Positions 21,947 through 30,368 of a stretch of DNA of 64,000 nucleotides are shown here, one piece after another. The stretch's first letter is position 1. Each line of letters begins with the position of its first letter. Source of the DNA: Cupriavidus sp. (GTDB lineage Bacteria; Pseudomonadota; Gammaproteobacteria; Burkholderiales; Burkholderiaceae); contig JAPSLP010000023.1 of NCBI GenBank assembly GCA_031180665.1, positions 1 through 64,000 on the forward strand, in the 5' to 3' direction. Position numbers and translations under genes: made by a program. The notes beneath the pieces are model-generated. The model had not been told where the DNA came from, did no database searches, and was given only the letters and a program-made list of their open reading frames with translations.

Positions 21947-23569
21947 TCAGCGCAATTGCGGTGGCACCTCGAAGGTATGGAACGGCGCGGGCGACGGCAC
22001 CGACCACTCGAGGCCCTGCGCCCCGTCCCACGGTCGCGCCGCCGCGGGCTCGCCGCCCCGGATGGCCTTGAGCACGATATAGAGAAACAGCAGCTGCGAC
22101 AGCCCGAAGCCGAACGCGCCGACCGACGACACGAAATGGAAGTCGGTGAACTGCGGCGCGTAATCGGCATAGCGCCGCGGCATGCCGGCCAGCCCAAGGA
22201 AGTGCATCGGGAAAAAGGCGACGTTGAACGAGATCATCGACGTCCAGAAATGCCATTTGCCCAACCGCTCGTCATACATGAAGCCGGTCCACTTCGGCAG
22301 CCAGTAGTAGACGCCGGCGAACAGCGCGAACAGCGACCCCGCCACCAGCACATAGTGGAAATGCGCCACCACGTAGTAGGTATCGTGGACCTGGATATCG
22401 ATCGGCGTGACCGCCAGCATCAAGCCGGTGAACCCGCCGATGGTGAACACGAAGATGAAGCCGATCGCCCATAGCATCGGCGTCTCGAAGGTCAGGCTGC
22501 CGCGCCACATCGTCCCGATCCAGTTGAAGATCTTCACCGCCGTCGGCACCGAGATCAGCATGGTGGCGTACATGAAGAACAGCTGTCCGACCACGGGCAT
22601 GCCCGTCGTAAACATATGGTGGGCCCAGACGATCGACGACAGCACCGCGATCGCGCCAGTCGCGTAGACCATCGACGCATAGCCGAACAACGGTTTGCGC
22701 GAGAACGCCGGCACCACCTGCGAGACGATGCCGAACGCCGGCAGGATCATGATGTAGACCTCGGGGTGTCCGAAGAACCAGAAGATATGCTGGTACAGCA
22801 CCGGGTCGCCGCCGCCTGCGGCATTGAAGAACGTGGTGCCGAAATGCCGGTCCGTCAGCACCATCGTGATCGCACCGGCCAGCACCGGCATCACCTCGAT
22901 CAGCAGAAATGCGGTGATCAGCCAGGTCCAGCAGAACATCGGCATTTTCATCATCTGCATGCCGGGGGCGCGCATATTGAGGATGGTGACGATGATATTG
23001 ATCGCGCCCATGATCGACGAGGCGCCCATCAGATGCAGCGCGAAGATGGCCATGTCCATGCCCGCGCCCATCTGCACCGACAGCGGCGCGTACAGCGTCC
23101 AGCCGGCAGCGGTCGCGCCGCCCTCGACGAAGAAGGACCCCGCCAGCAGCAGGCCCGCCGGCGGCAGCAGCCAGAAGCTGAAGTTGTTCATCCGCGCGAA
23201 CGCCATGTCGGAGGCGCCGATCATCAGCGGAATCATCCAGTTGGCCAGACCGACGAAGGCCGGCATGATCGCGCCGAACACCATGATCAGCCCGTGCAGC
23301 GTCACCATCTGGTTGAACAGCTCCGGCCGGAAGAACTGCAGCCCCGGCATGAACAGCTCCAGCCGAATGCCCAGGGCGAGGATGCCGCCGGCCAGCAGCA
23401 TGGTGAAGCTGAACCATAGATACAGCGTGCCGATGTCCTTGTGGTTGGTGGCGAACACCCAGCGCCGCCATCCCGATGGGTGATGCGGATGGGCGTCGTG
23501 GTCGCTGGCGGGGTGGTCGACGGCGATCCCGCCGGATGGCGTGGCGGCGGCGTCTTGCGTGCTGTTCAT
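21947..23569 (-). CDS. ctaD: Cytochrome c oxidase subunit I (orphan copy)
   Basis: Heme-copper oxidase catalytic subunit of 540 aa, about 12 membrane helices. Low-spin heme ligand His in TLHGLIMVF near 90; CuB ligand and cross-linked Tyr in GHPEVYIMILP near 268; CuB His pair in WAHHMFTTG near 317; heme ligands in AHFHYVLVAG near 403. The PEVY glutamate marks an A1-type D-channel enzyme. A His/Asp-rich N-terminal tail precedes helix 1. No subunit II, III or assembly genes are adjacent, so it is probably a second copy that borrows partners. The start follows an ATG at 23569. Confidence 0.92.
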   Translation of the reverse strand: MNSTQDAAATPSGGIAVDHPASDHDAHPHHPSGWRRWVFATNHKDIGTLYLWFSFTMLLAGGILALGIRLELFMPGLQFFRPELFNQMVTLHGLIMVFGAIMPAFVGLANWMIPLMIGASDMAFARMNNFSFWLLPPAGLLLAGSFFVEGGATAAGWTLYAPLSVQMGAGMDMAIFALHLMGASSIMGAINIIVTILNMRAPGMQMMKMPMFCWTWLITAFLLIEVMPVLAGAITMVLTDRHFGTTFFNAAGGGDPVLYQHIFWFFGHPEVYIMILPAFGIVSQVVPAFSRKPLFGYASMVYATGAIAVLSSIVWAHHMFTTGMPVVGQLFFMYATMLISVPTAVKIFNWIGTMWRGSLTFETPMLWAIGFIFVFTIGGFTGLMLAVTPIDIQVHDTYYVVAHFHYVLVAGSLFALFAGVYYWLPKWTGFMYDERLGKWHFWTSMISFNVAFFPMHFLGLAGMPRRYADYAPQFTDFHFVSSVGAFGFGLSQLLFLYIVLKAIRGGEPAAARPWDGAQGLEWSVPSPAPFHTFEVPPQLR

Positions 23570-23668
23570 GGTCGGCTCCCTCGACACGGGCTCGCGTTGG
23601 CAGGAACCGCGAAGCAAGCAATCGATATGCCATTGATCCATTGGCCGTGGCGCCCGGCCCGTGCGCCG

Positions 23669-23684
23669 TTGGCACGCCCCTTGC
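23669..23684 (+). promoter_or_regulatory. Sigma-54 promoter before the DUF2244 gene
   Basis: TTGGCACGCCCCTTGC fits TGGCAC-N5-TTGC perfectly and differs from the prp promoter at one spacer base only. It ends 48 bp before the DUF2244 start codon. No activator gene lies next to it. Confidence 0.7.
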
Positions 23685-23732
23685 GCCGGGGCTCGCAGCA
23701 ACGCAGCCGCGGACACGGACGGGAGAGCACGC

Positions 23733-24251
23733 ATGCGCGTCTGGGTGATCAGGAAGAACTGCTCGCTGACACCGGCACAAACGGTGTTCGGCTTCGTCGC
23801 CGCCAGCGTCGTCATCGTGGGGATCGGGCTCGCCTTCGCGGTAATGGGGCACTGGCCCGTACTGCTGTTCGCCTTTGTCGAGGTCGCGCTGCTGGCCGCC
23901 CTGCTGCTGCGATACTGCCGCCACGCGACCGATCACGAACGTCTGTCGCTCGCACATGACGTACTGTGTGTCGAGATCACGGTCTGCGATGCGACCACGC
24001 GCCGCAATCTGGTCGCGTCGCTGGTGCGCTTCGAGCTCGACGGCGCCACGCCCGGCATCGTGCTGCGCTACGGCAACGAGGTCCTGGTGGTGGGCCGCAT
24101 GCTATGCCCGCCGGCACGCCGGCGCCTTGCGGAAACCCTGCGGCAATGCTGCCGTCATCCTTTGACACCCGATGACGAGCGGGCCGCCGCGCCGGCGATC
24201 GAAGTCGTCAGCAACGTGCCGGCAGCCGGTCCGGCCGGCCCCGATCGCTGA
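23733..24251 (+). CDS. DUF2244 membrane protein
   Basis: A 172-aa protein with two hydrophobic segments at about residues 19-40 and 42-62, short and closely spaced, followed by a soluble C-terminal domain. The opening RKNCSLTPAQ is typical of DUF2244. The ATG at 23733 follows GGGAGAGCACGC. Family function is unknown; members occur near respiratory oxidase genes in some bacteria, and here it is divergent from the orphan oxidase subunit. The -24/-12 promoter suggests nitrogen- or stress-linked expression. Confidence 0.8.
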   Translation: MRVWVIRKNCSLTPAQTVFGFVAASVVIVGIGLAFAVMGHWPVLLFAFVEVALLAALLLRYCRHATDHERLSLAHDVLCVEITVCDATTRRNLVASLVRFELDGATPGIVLRYGNEVLVVGRMLCPPARRRLAETLRQCCRHPLTPDDERAAAPAIEVVSNVPAAGPAGPDR

Positions 24252-24352
24252 GCGCGACGGGGCGCGATCCCGGTAAAGACTACAGTCGGCGCGCACCCGA
24301 ATTGCCAAAGCGCGGCCGCATGGCAACGCCTTGGCCCGCATGCGGGCTGTGC

Positions 24353-25765
24353 TCAGCCGGCCACGCGCTGCAGTTCCCGCATCGCCTCGCCCGCCTCGCG
24401 ACGCAGCTGCGCCAGGTCCAGCCCGACGATTGCGCCGTCCTGCACCACCTGGCGTCCGCGCACGAACACGTGCCGTACCGGCGTCGGCTCTCCGGCGGCC
24501 ACCGGCGCAGCGGCGACATCGTGGAAGCCGTGAAAGCGCAGGCCGCCGACGTCGTAGATCGCCAGGTCGGCCGACTGCCCCGGCGCCAGCGTGCCGATCT
24601 GCGGCAGGTCCAGCACCGCGGCGCCTCCCGCCGTGCCCCAGTGGATCACCTCTTCCACCGTGGTCTGCGCGGCGCCCCCGACCGCGCGGTGCACCAGCCA
24701 GGCGAAGTTGGCCTCGTGGACCATGCTGCCCGATTCATTGGAGGCGACGCCGTCCACACCGAGCGAGATCCGCACACCGGCATCGGCGAGCGCGCGCACC
24801 GGCGCCACGCCGCTGCCCAGCCGCGCGTTGCTGACCGGACAGTGCGCCATGCCGGTACCGGTCGCGGCCAGCATGCGGATCTCGTCGGGAGACAGCGTGA
24901 CCAGATGCGCGAACCAGACGTCCGGGCCGAGCCAGCCATGCTCGCCGACGAATTCCACCGGCGTGCAGCGATATTTTTCGCGGCAGAAGCGCACGTAGTT
25001 GTCGGTCTCGGACAGATGCGTGTGCAGGCGCAGGCCGAGGCCGCGGCCGAACTCGGCCAGCTCGCGCAGCATCGCCGGCGGCAGCGAGAACGTCGGCGTG
25101 GTCGGCGCCACCGCGACGCGCCGCATCGCATCACCGGCCGGGTCGTGATAGCGCGCCTTCAGCCGTTCGATATCGGCCACCATCTCGTCGAGCGTCTCCG
25201 GCACCAGCGCGGTCTTCGACATGCCGGGATGGTCCGCCGCAGACTGGATCGCGCCGCCGCGGCACAGCACCAGCCGCAGCCCCATTTCCGCGGCCGCCTC
25301 GAACAGCAGGTCGCCGGTCTCGGCGCCATGGCCGTGGTGATAGAGGTAGTGATGATCGGCGCAGCTGGTGGTCCCCGACAGCAGCAGTTCGGCCATGCCG
25401 AGCCGCACCGCGGCACGCAGCACCTGGGGCGTGAAGGCCGCCAGGCGCGGATACGGCACCGCCGCCAGCCACGCCTGCAGATCGGCGTTGATGCCGGCGG
25501 GCACGGCTTTGAGCAGGTTCTGGAACAGATGATGGTGCGTATTGATCCAGCCCGGATAGACCACGCAGCCCGAGACGTCTAGCACGCGTTCGCCCGGCAG
25601 CGGTGCGAGTCCCGAGGCGATCTCGGCGATGCGGCCGTCGCGGATGCGGATATCGGCCGCGCCGGCGCGCGCCGCCGGGCCTGCCAGGCCGGTCATCACC
25701 GCAGCGGCGCCGCGGATCAGCAGGTTGTCGCGCTGGTGGTCGTTGTTGCATTGGACTTGGGTCAA
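24353..25765 (-). CDS. Amidohydrolase, 8-oxoguanine/isoxanthopterin deaminase-like
   Basis: A 470-aa TIM-barrel metal hydrolase of the TrzN/8-oxoguanine deaminase group. Metal ligands are in GWINTHHHLFQN (about 75) and RLHTHLSETDNY (about 248), and the catalytic Asp is in LGVDGVASNES (about 338). The segment SGTTSCADHHYLY is typical of purine or pterin deaminases. The start is TTG at 25765, preceded by CGGAG, immediately after the permease stop codon; no in-frame ATG lies near. Coupling to an NCS2 permease supports salvage of an imported purine or pterin. Confidence 0.85.
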   Translation of the reverse strand: MTQVQCNNDHQRDNLLIRGAAAVMTGLAGPAARAGAADIRIRDGRIAEIASGLAPLPGERVLDVSGCVVYPGWINTHHHLFQNLLKAVPAGINADLQAWLAAVPYPRLAAFTPQVLRAAVRLGMAELLLSGTTSCADHHYLYHHGHGAETGDLLFEAAAEMGLRLVLCRGGAIQSAADHPGMSKTALVPETLDEMVADIERLKARYHDPAGDAMRRVAVAPTTPTFSLPPAMLRELAEFGRGLGLRLHTHLSETDNYVRFCREKYRCTPVEFVGEHGWLGPDVWFAHLVTLSPDEIRMLAATGTGMAHCPVSNARLGSGVAPVRALADAGVRISLGVDGVASNESGSMVHEANFAWLVHRAVGGAAQTTVEEVIHWGTAGGAAVLDLPQIGTLAPGQSADLAIYDVGGLRFHGFHDVAAAPVAAGEPTPVRHVFVRGRQVVQDGAIVGLDLAQLRREAGEAMRELQRVAG

Positions 25766-25767
25766 GA

Positions 25768-27114
25768 TCAGATCTCCGAGGCATGTTCGCCGGCGTGGGC
25801 CAGCGGTGCGTCACGGCCCGGCAGGCCGTTGAGCAGCAGGTTCAGGAATACGGACACCACGCAGGCGATGATCACGCTGCTGTGCACGAACGGCTGCAGC
25901 GCTTCGGGCAGTTTCTCCAGCACCGACGGCATGATCACCGGCATCAGCGCGCAGGCCAGCGTGATGGCGACGATGGTCAGGTTCGAGCGATTGTTCTCAT
26001 AGTCGACCTGGCCCAGCGTCTTGATGCCCGCCGCGCCGACCACGCCGAACATCACCAGCGCGGCGCCGCCGAGCGCCGCGGCCGGAATCGACGCAAAAAG
26101 CGCGCCGATCTTGGGCACCAGCGCGACCGCGCACAGCATCAGGCCGCAGGTGGCCACCACCCAGCGGCTGCGTACGCCGGTCACGATCACCAGCCCCACG
26201 TTCTCCATGAAGGCGATATAAGGAAAGGCCGCGAACATGCCGCCGATCGCGCTGGCCAGGCCGTTGGCGCGCAGGCCGTTGGTCGCCTCGCGTTCGCTGA
26301 CCGGGCGCTTGACCAGATCGCCGATCGCGATGAACAGCCCCATCGACTCGACCATCTGCACCAGCATGACGATGGTCATCGTCACGATGGCGCCGATATC
26401 GAACACCGGCAGGCCGAAGGCGAATGGCTGCACCATCGTGAACCACGGCGCGCGCCGCACCTCGGTGAAGTCGCCCATGCCGAGCGCAGTCGCGACCGCC
26501 GCGCCGGCCAGCAGGCCGATCAGCACCGACAGGTTGCGCAGGAATTCGCTGCCGTAGCGATTGATCGCCAGGATCAGCGCAACCACGCCGATCGCCACCG
26601 CGAAGAACACCGGCGCACCGAACTGGGGTGCGCCGCGCCCGCCGCCCAGCCATTGATAGGCGACCGGGAACAGCGACAGGCCGATCGCGGTGACGATGCA
26701 ACCCGTCACCACTGGCGGGAAGAACTGGCGCAGCCGCCCGATCACCGGCGCCAGCAGCAGCGTGATCACGCCCGCGCCGATGATGGCGCCGCAGACGCCC
26801 TGGAAGCCCAGCGACGGATCGGTGCCGATCGCGATCACGGGGCCGACCGAGCTGAAGGCGACGCCCTGCATGATCGGCAGCCGCACGCCGAACTTCCAGA
26901 AGCCCACCGTCTGCAGCAGCGTGGCGATGCCCGAGGTAAACAGCGCGGTGCTGATCAGCAGCGTGGTCTGCGCCGGGGTCATTTTCAACGCGGCGGCGAC
27001 GATCATCGGCACCGTGATCGCGCCCAGATAACTGACCAGCATGTGCTGGAAGCCCAGCGTGAGCATGGCGCGCGGCGGCAGCACCGCGTCGACCGGGTGT
27101 TGGGGCGAAGCCAT
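25768..27114 (-). CDS. NCS2-family purine/uracil permease
   Basis: Inner-membrane permease of 448 aa with the NCS2 pattern: FQHMLVSYLGAITVP in helix 1, GVRLPIMQGVAFSSVGP in the TM3 re-entrant region, and NRSNLTIVAITLA near 370 as the transport motif. The stop codon almost abuts the deaminase start, so both form one operon. The substrate is probably a purine, xanthine-like compound or pterin. The start at 27114 is divergent from the AraC gene. Confidence 0.92.
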   Translation of the reverse strand: MASPQHPVDAVLPPRAMLTLGFQHMLVSYLGAITVPMIVAAALKMTPAQTTLLISTALFTSGIATLLQTVGFWKFGVRLPIMQGVAFSSVGPVIAIGTDPSLGFQGVCGAIIGAGVITLLLAPVIGRLRQFFPPVVTGCIVTAIGLSLFPVAYQWLGGGRGAPQFGAPVFFAVAIGVVALILAINRYGSEFLRNLSVLIGLLAGAAVATALGMGDFTEVRRAPWFTMVQPFAFGLPVFDIGAIVTMTIVMLVQMVESMGLFIAIGDLVKRPVSEREATNGLRANGLASAIGGMFAAFPYIAFMENVGLVIVTGVRSRWVVATCGLMLCAVALVPKIGALFASIPAAALGGAALVMFGVVGAAGIKTLGQVDYENNRSNLTIVAITLACALMPVIMPSVLEKLPEALQPFVHSSVIIACVVSVFLNLLLNGLPGRDAPLAHAGEHASEI

Positions 27115-27485
27115 CGTCGTCTCCTTGGTGGTGGCTGAAGGCGCTCGAAGCGGCGCCTGCAGCCACAGTAGCGGCCACCCTCACGGGGTCATAGCGCAAT
27201 TGCGAAGGCGATAGGCGCAAAGCGCAGCGATGTGAGGCACGCGGTGCTGGTGCGTGCGGTGCTGGTGCGGGTGGTGCTGGGGCGGGTGGTGCGACGGTGA
27301 TGCGGTGGTGGTGCGATGGCGGTGCGGTGGACATCCGGTGGCCTGCGATGGCTGGCCGAAGACGACCGCGATGCCGCCGCGCGCTGCGGGTTTGTCCCGG
27401 CTTTGCCGCCGGCAAGGGCGGCCCTTACGATAGCGCGCACCGCCGTTCCGGGTGCCTGCCATCGCATCCTTTGTTCCGCCCTTCC
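27115..27485. other. Divergent permease/AraC intergenic region
   Basis: This 371-bp gap presumably contains the promoters of both the permease operon and the AraC gene. About a quarter of it is a degenerate GGTGCTGGTGCG-type repeat (27241-27330). I see no further convincing gene or promoter box. Confidence 0.5.
27241..27330. repeat. Degenerate 15-bp GT/GC-rich tandem repeat
   Basis: Units GCGGTGCTGGTGCGT, GCGGTGCTGGTGCGG and GTGGTGCTGGGGCGG are followed by decayed GGTG-rich copies. It is strongly G-biased on the plus strand and noncoding. Confidence 0.7.
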
Positions 27486-28520
27486 ATGCAGCCGCCTTCC
27501 GACGTTTCCGCGCCCGGCCTCGGCGCCGTCCATCGATTCCATGCCAGCGAACTGCCGCATGTGGAAGCGCTGTGCGCGCGGCTGTTCGGACCCACGCGGG
27601 TACGGCCGCTCGACGCGCAGGCGCCGCTGCACGTCGAGATCGAGCAATGCCATATCGGGCAGCTGTCGCTGGCCGAGATTCGCTACAGCACCGCGATGGA
27701 GATCGAGCCGCAGCCCGGCAAGGACGAGTACGTGATTCAAACCACGTTGGCGGGCCATTGCGAGGCGCTTACCGACGGGCAGTTGCAGCCTTACCCGCAC
27801 GGCAGCACGCTGGTCGTCTCGCCGACGCTGCGCACGCGGCTGCTGCTCGATGGGGATTGCGAACGCTTCTGCGTGGTGCTGCGCCGGCGCGCGATCGAGC
27901 ACGCGTTCCGCGAGCATTTCGGCTTCGAGCCGCCGGCGCCGATCGCGTTCGCGCCGCGGCTGGCCAGCGGGAATGAACTGAATGGCAATGGAGGGAATGG
28001 ACTGCCCGAGCGCTGGCAGGCGCTGGTCGGATATCTGCGCGCGGAGATGCGCACGCGCCGGGCCGGCGCCGCCAATCCGACCATCGACGCCAGCATCGAG
28101 CATATGGTGGTGTCGACGCTGCTGTTCGACCAGTTCTCCGGCGACGGTGCCACGCTGCCGCGGCGTTTCCAGCCGACGCTGCCGGCCTATGTGCGACGCG
28201 CGATCCAGTATCTGCGCCGCAATCTCGATCGCCCGATCACGATGCGCGAGCTCGCCGACCATTGCGGCGTGTCCGAGCGCTCGCTGCAGGTGGGCTTTCG
28301 GCGCAGCAAGAACGCGACGCCGATGGAATATCTGCGGCTGCTGCGCCTGCAGGGCGCGCGCGACAGCCTCTTGCGGGCGCCGCAGCAGCCCGGCGCGGTG
28401 ACCGCGATCGCGCTGCGCCACGGCTTCGCGCATCTGAGCATGTTCTCGCGCGAATACCGGCGCGAATTCGGCGAGCTGCCATCGGAGACCTTGCGCCGCG
28501 CGCAGCGGCGCGAACGATAG
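27486..28520 (+). CDS. AraC-family regulator (AraC_binding_2 type)
   Basis: A 344-aa transcription factor: an N-terminal cupin-like ligand domain (about 20-190) and a C-terminal double helix-turn-helix (about 235-340), with ITMRELADHCGVSERSLQVGFRR-type first helix pair and HGFAHLSMFSREYRREFGELP in the second. The ATG at 27486 is chosen because the ligand domain starts there and the upstream frame crosses the repeat tract. Divergent from the permease-deaminase operon, which it probably controls. Confidence 0.9.
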   Translation: MQPPSDVSAPGLGAVHRFHASELPHVEALCARLFGPTRVRPLDAQAPLHVEIEQCHIGQLSLAEIRYSTAMEIEPQPGKDEYVIQTTLAGHCEALTDGQLQPYPHGSTLVVSPTLRTRLLLDGDCERFCVVLRRRAIEHAFREHFGFEPPAPIAFAPRLASGNELNGNGGNGLPERWQALVGYLRAEMRTRRAGAANPTIDASIEHMVVSTLLFDQFSGDGATLPRRFQPTLPAYVRRAIQYLRRNLDRPITMRELADHCGVSERSLQVGFRRSKNATPMEYLRLLRLQGARDSLLRAPQQPGAVTAIALRHGFAHLSMFSREYRREFGELPSETLRRAQRRER

Positions 28521-28605
28521 CGGCGGCCATCCAGCGTGCGACAGGGCCGCGGCGGCGAGGGCTGTGCGCCCTGCCCCCACGGCACCGATCCGCTACGCCA
28601 TTGCC

Positions 28606-29748
28606 TCAACGTGCGAGGCAGATTCCCAGCATCGTCTGCAGGCGGGCACGGTCCAGATTGCGGCCGATAAAGACCAGTTTGCTCTCGCGCGGCGCGTCCA
28701 GCCACGGCTCGCCCGCATGCAGGTCCAGCTGACGGTGCACGGCCTGCAGGACATGGCGCCGCTCGCTGCCGGCGACGGCGACGATGCCCTTGATGCGGAA
28801 CAGATCGTCCCCTTGCGCGGCCAGCAAGGCTCGGATCGCGCTGGCGAGACGGTCTGCGTCGAACGGCCGGTCGAACACCAGCGAGACCGAGGAAACCGAG
28901 GGGTCGTGACGGTGCGCGTGGTCATGATCGTGGCCGTCGCCATGGTCGCGGCCGCAGTGCTCGTCGCAGATGTGGCCTTCGTCGTGATCATGCCCGTGCC
29001 CGTGCTCGTGCTCGCTGTCGTCGAGCACCGCCAGCCCCGGCGTAAACCCGCCGATCCCCAGGATCCGCCGCAGATCGACACGCGCATAGTTCGAACGCAA
29101 AATCTGCGCGCCCTCGTTGAGCCGGCGCAGGCGTGCCTCGAGCGCGTCGACCGCCGCCAGGTCGGCGAGATCCGTCTTGTTGATCACGATGCGGTCCGCC
29201 GCGACGATCTGGTCGACCGCCTGATTGTCGAAACCGCGCAGCTGCGGATCGTCCAGGTGGCCTTCGATATGCAGCGCGTCGACCAGCGTGACCACGCCGT
29301 CGAGCGCGACCTCGCGCGCCACCTCGTGATCCATGAAGAAGGTCGCCGCCACCGGCGTTGGGTCGGCCAGGCCGCTGGTCTCGACGATGATATGGTCGAA
29401 GCGTTCGGGCTGCGCCAGCAGCTTCTGCAGGATGCGAACCAGATCGGTGCGCACATCGACCACGCAGCAGATGCAGCCGTTGGTCATCTGGTAGATTTCC
29501 TCGTCCGAGCTGAGCACCAGGTCCGAATCCACGTCGACCTCGCCGAACTCGTTCTCGATCACCGCGATGCGATGACCGTGCCGCTCGGTCAGGATATGGT
29601 TCAGCAACGTGGTCTTTCCCGCGCCGAGAAAGCCGGTCAGGATCGTCACCGGCACCGGCACCGCAGCGCGCTCGGCATGAGCTGCGGCGACCGGTTCGAC
29701 GGTGGCCGGGCGTACCGCTTCAGGCATCAAGGACGTAAGGGCATTCAT
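28606..29748 (-). CDS. CobW/COG0523 GTPase, putative metallochaperone
   Basis: A 380-aa GTPase: P-loop [12 protein letters not shown] near 41, [10 protein letters not shown], metal site CICC near 93, and NKTDLADL for guanine recognition. A very His/Asp/Glu-rich loop ([13 protein letters not shown] and similar, about 240-285) can hold several metal ions. The C-terminal CobW_C domain is complete. The ATG overlaps the UbiX stop as ATGA and a strong GGAGGAGA precedes it. Because it is coupled to ubiX/ubiD and the amidohydrolase pair, I infer that it loads metal into one of those enzymes; zinc, cobalt or manganese cannot be told apart. Confidence 0.9.
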   Translation of the reverse strand: MNALTSLMPEAVRPATVEPVAAAHAERAAVPVPVTILTGFLGAGKTTLLNHILTERHGHRIAVIENEFGEVDVDSDLVLSSDEEIYQMTNGCICCVVDVRTDLVRILQKLLAQPERFDHIIVETSGLADPTPVAATFFMDHEVAREVALDGVVTLVDALHIEGHLDDPQLRGFDNQAVDQIVAADRIVINKTDLADLAAVDALEARLRRLNEGAQILRSNYARVDLRRILGIGGFTPGLAVLDDSEHEHGHGHDHDEGHICDEHCGRDHGDGHDHDHAHRHDPSVSSVSLVFDRPFDADRLASAIRALLAAQGDDLFRIKGIVAVAGSERRHVLQAVHRQLDLHAGEPWLDAPRESKLVFIGRNLDRARLQTMLGICLAR

Positions 29749-30368
29749 GGTGTCTCCTCCTCTGCCATGACGGTGGGCATCGCGTTGGCTGGCGCGGGAC
29801 GCATCCCCTGCCAACGCGCGACCAGACCGGCATGGTCGATATCGAACAGGTCGAGCGTGCGCCCGACGGTATGGTTGACCAGGTCGTCGATGGTGCCGGG
29901 CCGGTGGTAGAACGCCGGCACCGGCGGCAGCACGATCGCGCCCATCTCGGTCACCGCGGTCAGGTTGCGCAGGTGGCCCAGATGCAGCGGCGTCTCGCGC
30001 GGCAGCAGCACCAGCCGGCGCCTTTCCTTGAGCATCACGTCGGCGGCGCGCGTGACCAGGTTGTCCGCGATGCCATGCGCGATCGCCGCCAGCGTGCGCA
30101 TCGAGCACGGCGCCACCACCATGCCGGCGCAGCGGTAGGAGCCGCTGGCGATGGTTGCGCCGATATCGCGGACGTTGTGCGCGACGTCGGCCAGCGCCTC
30201 GACCTCGGCGCGGCGCAGTCCGAGCTCGTGCTGGATCGTCAGCCAGCCCGATGGCGTCACCACCAGGTCGGTGCGCCAGTCCGGCTGCTGCGCCAGCCAC
30301 TGCAGCAGCCGCACGCCGTAGATCGCGCCGCTGGCGCCGGTGATGGCGACCACGAGACGCCGGCTCAT
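29745..30368 (-). CDS. ubiX: UbiX-family flavin prenyltransferase
   Basis: Makes prenylated FMN, the cofactor needed by UbiD enzymes. It has 207 aa with the flavoprotein fold opening [17 protein letters not shown], then [24 protein letters not shown], the family signature, and [21 protein letters not shown]. Start and stop codons both overlap their neighbours as ATGA (ubiD upstream, cobW-like gene downstream). It is likely dedicated to the adjacent UbiD; a general ubiquinone copy may lie elsewhere in the genome. Confidence 0.92.
   Translation of the reverse strand: MSRRLVVAITGASGAIYGVRLLQWLAQQPDWRTDLVVTPSGWLTIQHELGLRRAEVEALADVAHNVRDIGATIASGSYRCAGMVVAPCSMRTLAAIAHGIADNLVTRAADVMLKERRRLVLLPRETPLHLGHLRNLTAVTEMGAIVLPPVPAFYHRPGTIDDLVNHTVGRTLDLFDIDHAGLVARWQGMRPAPANAMPTVMAEEETP

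Noticed and set aside
27241-27330. CRISPR-like array in the permease/AraC gap
   Set aside because: The repeats are adjacent 15-bp units with no spacers and decay quickly, so this is simple tandem repetition.
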